DNA of 54,854 bases from Lachnospiraceae bacterium (lineage in GTDB: Bacteria > Bacillota > Clostridia > Lachnospirales > Lachnospiraceae): assembly GCA_017544835.1 (NCBI GenBank), contig JAFYDI010000108.1:1-54854 (forward strand). The letters are read 5' to 3'. The stretch's first letter is position 1, and every line of letters starts with the position of its first letter. A model generated the notes under the pieces. It was given only the letters and a program-made list of their open reading frames with translations, was not told the DNA's origin and searched no databases. Shown in pieces: positions 8,192-16,268 of this stretch. The position numbers and the translations under genes were made by a program.

Positions 8192-10786
8192 TTATTTGGC
8201 ATCGTACCAGGTTAATCCGTCATGTGCCTCTGCAACAAGGTTTACGGACAATGAAGCAGCCTTCTCCATTTCCTCGGATACGAGTTTCATAACCGTATCC
8301 TTCTCCGACAATTTGGTCTCTATAAGCACTTCGTCGTGAACCTGAATAAGCATTTTTGACTCAAGTTTCTCAGCCTTCATGCGATTGAATATGTTAATCA
8401 TCGCAATCTTCATAATGTCGGCCGCGGTTCCCTGAAGAGGCGCATTCATGGCAACTCTCTCGCCAAAAGAACGCTGCATGAAGTTGCTTGACTTAAGCTC
8501 GGGAATGGGGCGGATACGACCGAAAAGTGTGGTGGTATAGCCGTCTTCCTTGGCTTTTTTAACCGTATCGTCAAGATACTGCTTAATCTTCGGGAAGTTG
8601 CCGAAATAGTCTTCCTTGTACTTTTTGGCAGCCTTCATGTCTATGCCTATATCTCTGCTTAATCCAAAATCGCTTATGCCGTAAATGATGCCGAAGTTGA
8701 CTGCCTTGGCGCTTCGACGCTGCTCTGAGGTAACCTCGTCAAAAGGAGTATTGAACACATGGGAAGCTGTACTCCTATGTATGTCCTTACCCTCTCTGAA
8801 AGCCTCAAGCATCTTCTCATCGCCCGACATATGAGCCATAAGACGAAGCTCAATCTGTGAATAATCCGCATCCACAAAGGTAAAACCTTCCTTGGGATAA
8901 AATACCTTTCTGAGTTCACGTCCGAGTTCTGTTCTTATCGGAATATTCTGAAGGTTGGGATCGGTAGAACTGAGCCTTCCCGTCGCCGTAATAGTCTGGT
9001 TAAAATGTGCGTGAATTCTGCCATCTTCGCTTATATAGTTCTGAAGGCCTTCGGCATATGTTGAATTAAGCTTTGAAAGCGTTCTGTATTCCAAAATATC
9101 GTTGACTATCGGGTAATCCACGGAAAGCTTCTCAAGCACATCCGCAGCAGTCGAATATCCGGATTTTGTCTTCTTGCCGCCCGGAAGCTTAAGCTTTTCA
9201 AAAAGAATCTCTCCAAGCTGCTTGGGCGAATTGATGTTAAACTCGGTTCCCGCTTCTTCATAAATCTTCTTTTCAAGGCGGCCGATGCCTTCAAGACATT
9301 TATTACTGTATTCCTTGAGCGCATTCCTGTTAACAAGTACACCTTCACGTTCCATCGAATACAATACGTAAGACAAGGGCATTTCTATTTCTTTGTAGAG
9401 TTTAAGCATTTTAAGCTTATCTACTTCCGCTTCAAGAACTTTGCATAACTCGCAGCTCACAGACGCCTTAATTGCAGCATACTTTTCGGTATCTTTAATA
9501 AGCTCTTTCTCATCGCCGAAGAACTTGTTAAGATAGCGCTCGCAAAGATATGTAAGGGGATATTCCCCTTTTAAAGGATCTATTAAATATGCAAGTATCT
9601 CGCAATCATTAAAGCCCGCTCTATACTCGCCTGCGTAGTCGTAGATATCTTTAATTCCTATGGTTGCAACATTTGTGACATTTTTAAGTGCGTTTGCCAC
9701 GGCATTCTGCATATATTCTTGCGTCACAAAGCCATAAAACTTTATAAAATAAGTATTTTCTGCCAAAGAAACCGCAACACCGGTATCCGTTACCGCTACA
9801 CCGGCTTCTCCTGCCTTGGACAGCTTACTGATTATTTCTTCCGTTCTGTTAAAGTCTTCGATAGCCTCGTAACTTAATTCTTCCAGCCTGTTTTCTTTGA
9901 CCGCGGAGGCCTCACTGCCACCGATATTCTCAAGCTTATTAATGACGCTCTTAAGCGAATACTTAAGCAGTACTTCCATAGACGAATCGTTGAGCATCTT
10001 TTCAAATTTTGAAGCTTCAAGATTAAGCTCTATGGGAGCATTAACCTCGATTCTTGAAAGCGTTCGGCTAAAGAAAGCCATCTCCTTATCATTTACAAGA
10101 TTTTCGTGGAGTGCTTTCTTGGTGATTTCATCAATATGGTCATATAAGTTCTCAAGCGTATGATATGTTGCGATAAGTTCAGTCGCCGTCTTGGGGCCCA
10201 CCTTGGATACGCCGGGAATATTGTCGGAAGAATCGCCTTGAAGCGCCTTAACCTCGATAAATTCTGTAGGCGTAACTCCGTATTCTCTTACAACGTCGTC
10301 TGCATAATAATTAAAGGTTTCTGTCTTGCCGCCGGTAGTCTTGGGGATTGAAATCTTTATCTTGTCAGAAGCAATCTGAAGTAAGTCTCTGTCTCCTGAC
10401 AGAAGTGTCACATCGAGTCCTTCTCTCTCCGCCTTTCCCGCAAGGGTTCCCAGCAAATCATCAGCCTCATATCCTTCCATCTCAACAATATTAACCTGCA
10501 TGGAAGAAAGCACCTTCCTGATAATCGGAAGCTGCATCTTTAACTCCTCGGGCATAGGCTTTCTGGTGCCTTTGTAGCCTTCGTACATCTTATGTCTGAA
10601 TGTGGGAGCATGAACGTCAAAAGCAACCGTAAGATAATCCGGTTTCTCATCTTCGGTCACTTTAAAAAGAATATTAAGAAAACCAAGCACTGCATTGGTA
10701 TAGATTCCGTCTTTGTTACTAAGAAGCGGAAGGCCGTAGAAGCCTCTGTTTAATATCGAATAGCCATCAACAAGTAAAAGTTTCAC
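8192..10786 (-). CDS. polA: DNA polymerase I
   Basis: 864 residues. An N-terminal 5'-3' exonuclease (LLVDGYSILNRGFYG, EADDLLGTLA, GDSSDNIPGV) is followed by a middle 3'-5' exonuclease-like domain at about 310-470 and a polymerase domain with DADYSQIELRLMAHMSGDE (motif A), the RRSAKAVNFGIIYG helix and VHDEV (motif C). The middle domain lacks the DxE metal-binding motif, so proofreading is probably lost, as in Bacillus and Thermus enzymes. Translation begins at GTG 10786 with AAAGGGG upstream. It acts in Okazaki fragment processing and repair. Confidence 0.95.
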   Translation of the reverse strand: MKLLLVDGYSILNRGFYGLPLLSNKDGIYTNAVLGFLNILFKVTEDEKPDYLTVAFDVHAPTFRHKMYEGYKGTRKPMPEELKMQLPIIRKVLSSMQVNIVEMEGYEADDLLGTLAGKAEREGLDVTLLSGDRDLLQIASDKIKISIPKTTGGKTETFNYYADDVVREYGVTPTEFIEVKALQGDSSDNIPGVSKVGPKTATELIATYHTLENLYDHIDEITKKALHENLVNDKEMAFFSRTLSRIEVNAPIELNLEASKFEKMLNDSSMEVLLKYSLKSVINKLENIGGSEASAVKENRLEELSYEAIEDFNRTEEIISKLSKAGEAGVAVTDTGVAVSLAENTYFIKFYGFVTQEYMQNAVANALKNVTNVATIGIKDIYDYAGEYRAGFNDCEILAYLIDPLKGEYPLTYLCERYLNKFFGDEKELIKDTEKYAAIKASVSCELCKVLEAEVDKLKMLKLYKEIEMPLSYVLYSMEREGVLVNRNALKEYSNKCLEGIGRLEKKIYEEAGTEFNINSPKQLGEILFEKLKLPGGKKTKSGYSTAADVLEKLSVDYPIVNDILEYRTLSKLNSTYAEGLQNYISEDGRIHAHFNQTITATGRLSSTDPNLQNIPIRTELGRELRKVFYPKEGFTFVDADYSQIELRLMAHMSGDEKMLEAFREGKDIHRSTASHVFNTPFDEVTSEQRRSAKAVNFGIIYGISDFGLSRDIGIDMKAAKKYKEDYFGNFPKIKQYLDDTVKKAKEDGYTTTLFGRIRPIPELKSSNFMQRSFGERVAMNAPLQGTAADIMKIAMINIFNRMKAEKLESKMLIQVHDEVLIETKLSEKDTVMKLVSEEMEKAASLSVNLVAEAHDGLTWYDAK

Positions 10787-10798
10787 ACCCGTTCCCCT

Positions 10799-11140
10799 TT
10801 ATAAGATTGCAAAAAGAATTGCAAGAATCACAAATCCCACAGTTACAAACACAAGAAACGACACAAAAAAGACGCCGATGTCATAATTTCTTATCTTCTT
10901 ATACGACGCTTTCATCTTATCTTCCAGACCCCTTAACAGATTGTACTGGTTATTAAGCTCAGCTTTATCAAGGCCCTCCGATACCATGTATCGAATGGTC
11001 AGCTCTTCCTTACAGTCCGGGCAATTCTCGATATGTTCCAGAAACATTCTCATCTCTCCCGCCGAAAGTTCGTTATTCAAATACTGTGGAATTTCCTTCT
11101 CGATTATCTTGCAATCGATTTTGTTTTCATTCTTTTTCAT
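10799..11140 (-). CDS. Small membrane protein with zf-HC2 zinc finger (anti-sigma-like)
   Basis: 113 residues. The N-terminal half carries C10 and H36-x3-C40-x2-C43 (HIENCPDC), the zinc-binding pattern of zf-HC2 anti-sigma factors. A single C-terminal membrane helix spans about 91-112 and nothing follows it, so it has no outside sensor domain. No sigma factor gene adjoins it. It begins the leftward housekeeping transcript 12 bases before polA, just after a strong terminator. It may be an orphan anti-sigma factor or a membrane-anchored zinc-finger protein with another partner. Confidence 0.7.
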   Translation of the reverse strand: MKKNENKIDCKIIEKEIPQYLNNELSAGEMRMFLEHIENCPDCKEELTIRYMVSEGLDKAELNNQYNLLRGLEDKMKASYKKIRNYDIGVFFVSFLVFVTVGFVILAILFAIL

Positions 11141-11168
11141 CCTCTTTAGTGTATCATAAATGACCTGT

Positions 11169-11200
11169 CAAAAAAAGCGGTGAAATTAAATCACCGCTCT
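11169..11200 (-). terminator. Strong terminator ending the efflux-GH43-paralogue run
   Basis: AGCGGTGA (11176-11183) pairs with TCACCGCT (11191-11198). On the minus strand it is followed by seven T residues. It lies ten bases after the stop of the last gene of the run and before the zf-HC2 gene. Confidence 0.9.
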
Positions 11201-11210
11201 TTTCATAATT

Positions 11211-12098
11211 CTATTTTCTGATCTTATTTAAAATGCTCGTAAGCTTTTCTCTGATGAACTCTCTCTCATCGTCCTTAACAAGATAATACATGTAAGAATC
11301 GATAACCAAAGACTCGGGAAGGCCTCTTCCCACCAGTTTAAAGTTCACAAAGCCTCTGTCAATATACGAGCCTATCTCCTCATTAGAAATAAACGCAGGC
11401 CTCTTCATCGCATCGGCAAAAGAAGGCGTCTTCTTATAATTGGGACAGGGAAAGGGCTTACCCTTGTCAAACTCAAGCTGCTGACGCGACTCTGTAAGAT
11501 AATGCTGCGTACGCTTCGGACAATTCGGGAAGCACACTTCATCGGCAAGGATTTCCACTCTTGATGCATTAGGCTCAAGTTCTTTAAGAACCTTCTCGTC
11601 ATGATTAAGATCATAATCAAGAACTGCCATGAAATAATCTTTCTCAAGCTCGGCTTCAAGCTCCTTGAGTGTTTTGATGCGCTTTGTGGTAGATGAAACG
11701 TATTCAAAATTCGGATACTTATCTCTCAAATAAGCCTCAAGTACTGCGGAATTACACAATACCTGATTCTTGCCGTTGTCAGCAAGTCTCATAATAAGGT
11801 TGCAATAAGTATCACTTAAATGTTCTTCATCGATTAATGAATTGGTCCAGGTGAATCTGACAGGAGCGTCAAATCTTTCATACGTATCAAGAATAGCCTT
11901 CATATTGCTCTGCGGCATACAACCGATAACCGCTCTGCCGCCATTCCAAATTGCTCCCGGAAAAGTACCGTATACACTTCCGACAGTATATCCGTCTCTG
12001 AATTTATCAGGATATTCTTTCATAAGGTTTATGATAACCTGATTCACGTAGAAGTGAACGCAGAAACCCGGCAAATGCCAATACACCTTCTTAGCCAT
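11211..12098 (-). CDS. Unrecognised protein A with a CxxxC-R-HY motif (tandem paralogue)
   Basis: 295 residues when started at ATG 12098, which has AGGAGAAG at normal spacing; the open frame reaches an upstream GTG but that would place the ribosome site inside the gene. I do not recognise a characterised family. It shares with its neighbour the motifs LPG near the N-terminus, WNGGR, TNSLI, YCN, KYPNF-SST-K, a VLDYxxN stretch and C189-x3-C193-xxR-xxHY, plus C218. The cysteines could hold a metal or Fe-S centre. There is no signal peptide or membrane helix. The layout of alternating strands and helices recalls TIM-barrel proteins such as U32 peptidases, but this is only an impression. It is co-transcribed with protein B and a GH43. 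Confidence 0.6.
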   Translation of the reverse strand: MAKKVYWHLPGFCVHFYVNQVIINLMKEYPDKFRDGYTVGSVYGTFPGAIWNGGRAVIGCMPQSNMKAILDTYERFDAPVRFTWTNSLIDEEHLSDTYCNLIMRLADNGKNQVLCNSAVLEAYLRDKYPNFEYVSSTTKRIKTLKELEAELEKDYFMAVLDYDLNHDEKVLKELEPNASRVEILADEVCFPNCPKRTQHYLTESRQQLEFDKGKPFPCPNYKKTPSFADAMKRPAFISNEEIGSYIDRGFVNFKLVGRGLPESLVIDSYMYYLVKDDEREFIREKLTSILNKIRK

Positions 12099-12119
12099 AA
12101 AATCTTCTCCTATCACTAA

Positions 12120-13076
12120 TTAAGGCCACTGACCCGGACGAGGCCTTGAAACCGTAATTACATGAGCCTTCTCAAGATTGCGAAGAAGCAAAAGTCTAGC
12201 CTCGCCTGCCTTCTCGGGCTTAAGCATGAAGAAACAATATGTATCGATAAGGGAGAATAAGTTACCGGTTCTTCCTTCAATCTTAAAGTTATTGATACCT
12301 GCAGGAATGTACTTCTCCCAGATATCTTCGGGTGAAATAAATGTAGGATAATCCTGAATAGTATGTACACAGTTGTACTCGCCGTAATCGCAGTGCCAAT
12401 GCTTGATGGGAATCTGCTTATCAGCCGGAAGCGTACGATTAAGGAGCATAGTCTTTTGATCCTTGGCAATCTGTCTGTAATGCTCGCCGCGACGTTTACA
12501 TCCGGGCTCGCAAAGAGTATTAACCAAAACTTCGAGCTTATCCTTACGCTCAATCTTATCAAGAATGTCCCACTTATTGTTAAAATTATAATCAAGGACT
12601 ACGTACTTATAATCGCGTTCCATCTCACGATTAATCTCATCAACATCCTTAATCTCTTTACAGGTAGAGCTGTTGTATGCGAAGTTAGGATACTTCTCAC
12701 GAAGATATTTCTCCAAAATAGGTGAGAAAATCATTACCTCATTCATGCCGTTGTCAGCCGCCTGCATAAGATAATTACAGTAAGGATCTTTACAGTCATG
12801 CTCATTAAGCAAAGGATTGGTAAACGTATATCTTACCGGAATGCCCTTATCGTTAACAGCCTTAATAACGCCTTCCACAAAGGCCTTATCGCACTGATCG
12901 TACGCAGGAGTAAGTCTTCCTCCGTTCCAAAGTGCCATGGGAAATACGCCAAAGAAAGAGCCTATCTCGACTCCCTCTCTGAAATACTCGGGATGCTCCT
13001 CAAGTAAGCTTACCCAAAACATATTAAGGGGATAATTGTATCTAAGTCCCGGTAAATGAAATCTTGCAGGTAACAT
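12120..13076 (-). CDS. Unrecognised protein B with a CxxxC-R-HY motif (tandem paralogue)
   Basis: 318 residues, clearly homologous to the next gene: RFHLPGLR, MALWNGGRL, VRYTFTNPLL, DPYCNYLMQAADNG, LREKYPNFAYNSST and LEVLVNTLCEPGCKRRGEHY. The cysteine pair is again C189 and C193, and two more (C229, C235) could complete a four-cysteine site, whereas protein A shows only one in the matching region. Predicted cytoplasmic. It begins 26 bases after the GH43 stop and ends 21 bases before protein A, so all three should share one mRNA. The link to a GH43 hints at sugar metabolism, but no reaction can be proposed from sequence alone. Confidence 0.6.
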   Translation of the reverse strand: MLPARFHLPGLRYNYPLNMFWVSLLEEHPEYFREGVEIGSFFGVFPMALWNGGRLTPAYDQCDKAFVEGVIKAVNDKGIPVRYTFTNPLLNEHDCKDPYCNYLMQAADNGMNEVMIFSPILEKYLREKYPNFAYNSSTCKEIKDVDEINREMERDYKYVVLDYNFNNKWDILDKIERKDKLEVLVNTLCEPGCKRRGEHYRQIAKDQKTMLLNRTLPADKQIPIKHWHCDYGEYNCVHTIQDYPTFISPEDIWEKYIPAGINNFKIEGRTGNLFSLIDTYCFFMLKPEKAGEARLLLLRNLEKAHVITVSRPRPGQWP

Positions 13077-13102
13077 GTTTAAATTAATACCCTCCCAAAA
13101 GT

Positions 13103-14671
13103 TTAGTCCTTAATCACGGGCTCGAAACGCTCGTAAGAGAAAGATTTAAATCTTGCATATACAGGCTCTTCTCTGTCATCTCCGTCGGTAGCAAAGATAC
13201 CTACGGTACATCCCACAAATCCGCCCGCAACTTCGGTTGAAAGCGAAGAAATATCCAAATCTCTTACAAAAGGCTGCATACCTCTTTCATTAAGTGAGTA
13301 TACAGACAATGATGTTCCCGAAACCTTCATGATTATGGTAGCGGGGCTTTCTCTTAATGCATCCTCTGCAATAAGATCTTCCTTACCGCCGTTTACCAAA
13401 ACTACGCGACCTCTGTTCTCGGTAATCTCGAAACGTACATGGAAGCCTTCGCTCTGGAACAGGCATAAGCCCGCTCTGGTACCCATCATAAGGTTGTCCG
13501 TGTAGAATGTGGCTCTTGCTTCAAAGAACTTGGAATCCTGTCTTACGCATACATAAGAGGGCACTCCCGTTCCCGAAAGATTATCTGTGCCACATTTCAA
13601 TAATAAACCATCTTCATCAAATTTAACAGCGTCATTAAGAGGAGCTCTTAAAGTCATGAACTCAGGGCCGAAAGAATCCATTTCCTTAAATTCATATTTC
13701 TTGCTGACATTGGGCCAGGTTGTCTCTGGAAGTTCAGGCTTCCAATCATCAAGTCTGATATTAAGATTGTCAGACAAAACTCCGAGTCCCGGGTTAACTA
13801 CAGGCCACTCATCTTCAAAAATAACTCGTGCAAGGAAAGTCTCTCTTCCCATTGTTGTAAAGCCCTTGGTAGGTCTTACAGCAAGCATTACCATATACCA
13901 GTCACCGTTAACCGCCTGGAATAAATCAGCGTGGCCGACATACTGGATAGGGTAAATCTTGCCAAGATGTCTGTGGGTGAAAATAGGGTTTCTTTTGCAG
14001 CCTTCGTAGGGACCGAATACGTCTTTGGAGCGTGCTACGCTTATAGCGTGCTCGGGGCCCGTACCGCCTTCTGCATGAATAATGTAGTACCAATCCCCTA
14101 TCTTATAAAGATGAGGGCCTTCAGGCCAGTGTACGCCTCTTAAAGCGCCGTTCCAAGCCTCTACACGCTTGCCTACAAGCTTAAACTCTTTATAATCGAA
14201 TTCCTGAATATAGATAAAGTAATCTCCGTCATATCTGCAGCCGTCTACATTTGGATGAGTGCCGATATAATAGCACTTTCCGTCATCGTCAAAGAAAAGG
14301 CTCGGGTCGATTCCGTCAGCTCCCTCAATATAATGAGGCTCGCTCCAGGGTCCTTCGGGGTTCTCAGCAGTTACCACGAAGTTGCCGCCAAAAGAAACAT
14401 TCGTGCAAATAACATAGAACAATCCGTCATAATAACGAATCGTAGGCGCAAAAAGTCCTCTCGATACGCCCGCATCCTGAAGAGGTAACTGCGAAGGACG
14501 GTCGAGTACATTGCCTATCTGCTCCCAGTGAGCCAGATCCTTACTATGCATAACGGGAAGTCCCGGGAAGTATGCAAAAGAAGAATTCACAAGATAGTAA
14601 TCATCATTAACTGCACAAATCGAAGGGTCGGGATAGAATCCCGCCAATATGGGGTTTTTAGCTACAGACAT
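13103..14671 (-). CDS. Intracellular GH43 glycosidase (xylosidase/arabinofuranosidase type)
   Basis: 522 residues from ATG 14671, chosen because AGGAGAAG precedes it; a TTG one codon earlier is the only alternative. The five-blade GH43 propeller shows the catalytic set: D15 (base, YPDPS), D122 (GIDPSLFFDDDG) and E184 (HWPEGPHLYK). A C-terminal beta-sandwich from about 320 matches the accessory domain of 500-plus-residue beta-xylosidases and arabinofuranosidases. There is no signal peptide, so it acts on imported oligosaccharides. It follows an efflux-type ABC gene by 39 bases with no terminator between them, an unusual pairing. The exact substrate cannot be settled by eye. Confidence 0.85.
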   Translation of the reverse strand: MSVAKNPILAGFYPDPSICAVNDDYYLVNSSFAYFPGLPVMHSKDLAHWEQIGNVLDRPSQLPLQDAGVSRGLFAPTIRYYDGLFYVICTNVSFGGNFVVTAENPEGPWSEPHYIEGADGIDPSLFFDDDGKCYYIGTHPNVDGCRYDGDYFIYIQEFDYKEFKLVGKRVEAWNGALRGVHWPEGPHLYKIGDWYYIIHAEGGTGPEHAISVARSKDVFGPYEGCKRNPIFTHRHLGKIYPIQYVGHADLFQAVNGDWYMVMLAVRPTKGFTTMGRETFLARVIFEDEWPVVNPGLGVLSDNLNIRLDDWKPELPETTWPNVSKKYEFKEMDSFGPEFMTLRAPLNDAVKFDEDGLLLKCGTDNLSGTGVPSYVCVRQDSKFFEARATFYTDNLMMGTRAGLCLFQSEGFHVRFEITENRGRVVLVNGGKEDLIAEDALRESPATIIMKVSGTSLSVYSLNERGMQPFVRDLDISSLSTEVAGGFVGCTVGIFATDGDDREEPVYARFKSFSYERFEPVIKD

Positions 14672-14710
14672 CAATCTTCTCCTTTATATCACAATAATAA
14701 GCACACGCTT

Positions 14711-15589
14711 TTAGGGCTTGGTAATAATAATCTCGTTGTCTCTGTAAGAAATCTTAACCTTATTGTCCGTAAGGCCTAACTTCTCAATAAGCTCGTGGGG
14801 CACCTGCAAACGATTTGCACGGTCAAGTACCACATATTCCTCCTGAGAATCAATCTCTCTCCAGTCGATGTTAGACTCTTTAAGTCTGTCGGCAAACTCT
14901 TCCTTAAGCACACGCTCTGAACTTATCTTACCGTCTCTGATTGCGATAACACGCTTAACCTTCTTGGAAAGCGCAATATCATGTGTAACGATAAGAATAG
15001 TCTGGCCGTTCTTATTAAGTTCGGTAAATACATCAAAAATATAATCCGCAGTCTTAAAGTCAACAGAACCCGTAGGCTCATCGGCAAGCAAAAGCTTCGG
15101 TGAATTGGCAAGTGCGATTGCAATTGCAACTCTCTGCTGTTCACCACCTGAAAGCATGTTCATTCGGCTGTTCTTCTTATGGCTCATACCTACCATTTCA
15201 AGAAGCTCAATAGCCTTATCATGTTTATGCTTGGTGCTTGATAAGTTCATAGGCATCATAACATTTTCAAGTGCCGAAAGGAAGGGCAACATGTTACGTC
15301 CGTTGTTCTGCCATACAAATCCTACCGTATCTCTCTTATAAAGAACAAGCTCCTTCTCAGACATGGTAAATAAGTTCTTACCGTCTACGAACAATGAACC
15401 CGCGCTGGGCTTATCAAGTCCGCCTATCATGTTAAGGAAAGTGGACTTACCTGAACCTGAGTTACCGATTATAGCAGTAAGCTCGCCGGTCTCAACCGTA
15501 AGGTCAAGTCCCTGAAGCGCAAGTACTTCCGTCTCCTTAGTCTTATAAATCTTTACGAGGCCGTCAGCCCGAATCATTTCATCAGCCAT
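14711..15589 (-). CDS. ABC transporter ATPase with C-terminal AbrB-like domain
   Basis: 292 residues. Residues 1-220 are a complete LolD/MacB-type ATPase: P-loop GNSGSGKST (42-50), signature LSGGEQQRV, Walker B LLLADEPTG and H-loop VTHD. LolD-type ATPases usually end near 230. Here a linker leads to residues 250-292, which read VVLDRANRLQVPHELIEKLG and then a short beta-hairpin, closely resembling the swapped-hairpin AbrB/SpoVT DNA-binding domain. The gene overlaps the previous ATPase by 8 bases. It powers the FtsX permease encoded upstream, probably as a heterodimer with the other ATPase. The tail may sense or regulate, or be only a structural module. Confidence 0.85.
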   Translation of the reverse strand: MADEMIRADGLVKIYKTKETEVLALQGLDLTVETGELTAIIGNSGSGKSTFLNMIGGLDKPSAGSLFVDGKNLFTMSEKELVLYKRDTVGFVWQNNGRNMLPFLSALENVMMPMNLSSTKHKHDKAIELLEMVGMSHKKNSRMNMLSGGEQQRVAIAIALANSPKLLLADEPTGSVDFKTADYIFDVFTELNKNGQTILIVTHDIALSKKVKRVIAIRDGKISSERVLKEEFADRLKESNIDWREIDSQEEYVVLDRANRLQVPHELIEKLGLTDNKVKISYRDNEIIITKP

Positions 15590-16268
15590 TTATTCTCACC
15601 CCGTTCTCAAGTTCTATTATCATGTCGGCAGCACCCATAAGACCTACGTCATGAGTGGTCATAAGGATAGTGATGCCTTCTTTTCTGGTCATTTCCTTGA
15701 ATATCTCTGTGACCTTGGCCGCCATCTGTGAATCAAGTTCCGCAGTAGGCTCATCGGCAAGTATCAGCTTGGGACCGTGTGCAAAAGAACGTGCTATTGC
15801 AACTCTCTGCTGCTCACCACCCGACATCTCGGAAGGCATATGATTCATACGATTTCCAAGGCCTACAAGTCTTAAGCATTCTTCGACACGCTTGTCTCTT
15901 TCTTTGGACGGCTTAATGCCTGCCATGCGCATGGAGAACTCAACGTTCTGGAATGCATTGAGCGAAGGAATAAGTGAAACCGACTGGAATACAAATCCGC
16001 AATCGCGCCTTCTTAAATTCTCACGCTCATGTTCAGACATGTTCTTGATGGGAGTACCGTTTAAATATACCGCACCATCGGTAGGGTCGTCCAAAGTACC
16101 GATAATATTCATAAGTGTGGTCTTACCGGAACCGGAACGTCCCTTTAATATAGCAAAAGTACCTGCGGGCACTTCCGCGTTTATTCCTTTAAGAGCGGTA
16201 AACTCGCCACCCGGCACCGGGAAGACTCTGGTTACGCCGCTTACCTTAATTACGCTTTCATTACTCAT
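15582..16268 (-). CDS. ABC transporter ATPase, LolD/MacB type
   Basis: 228 residues, the standard size. P-loop GRSGSGKTT, Q-loop FQSVS, signature MSGGEQQRV, Walker B LILADEPTAE and H-loop TTHD are all intact. The start codon overlaps the last base of the permease gene's stop and its end overlaps the next ATPase, so the three are translationally coupled. It should drive conformational changes of the FtsX-type permease to move a substrate out of the membrane or periplasm-equivalent space. Confidence 0.9.
   Translation of the reverse strand: MSNESVIKVSGVTRVFPVPGGEFTALKGINAEVPAGTFAILKGRSGSGKTTLMNIIGTLDDPTDGAVYLNGTPIKNMSEHERENLRRRDCGFVFQSVSLIPSLNAFQNVEFSMRMAGIKPSKERDKRVEECLRLVGLGNRMNHMPSEMSGGEQQRVAIARSFAHGPKLILADEPTAELDSQMAAKVTEIFKEMTRKEGITILMTTHDVGLMGAADMIIELENGVRING

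Noticed and set aside
12098-12116. Earlier GTG start for cysteine-motif protein A
   Set aside because: It would include the AGGAGAAG ribosome site inside the gene; the ATG at 12098 has correct spacing.
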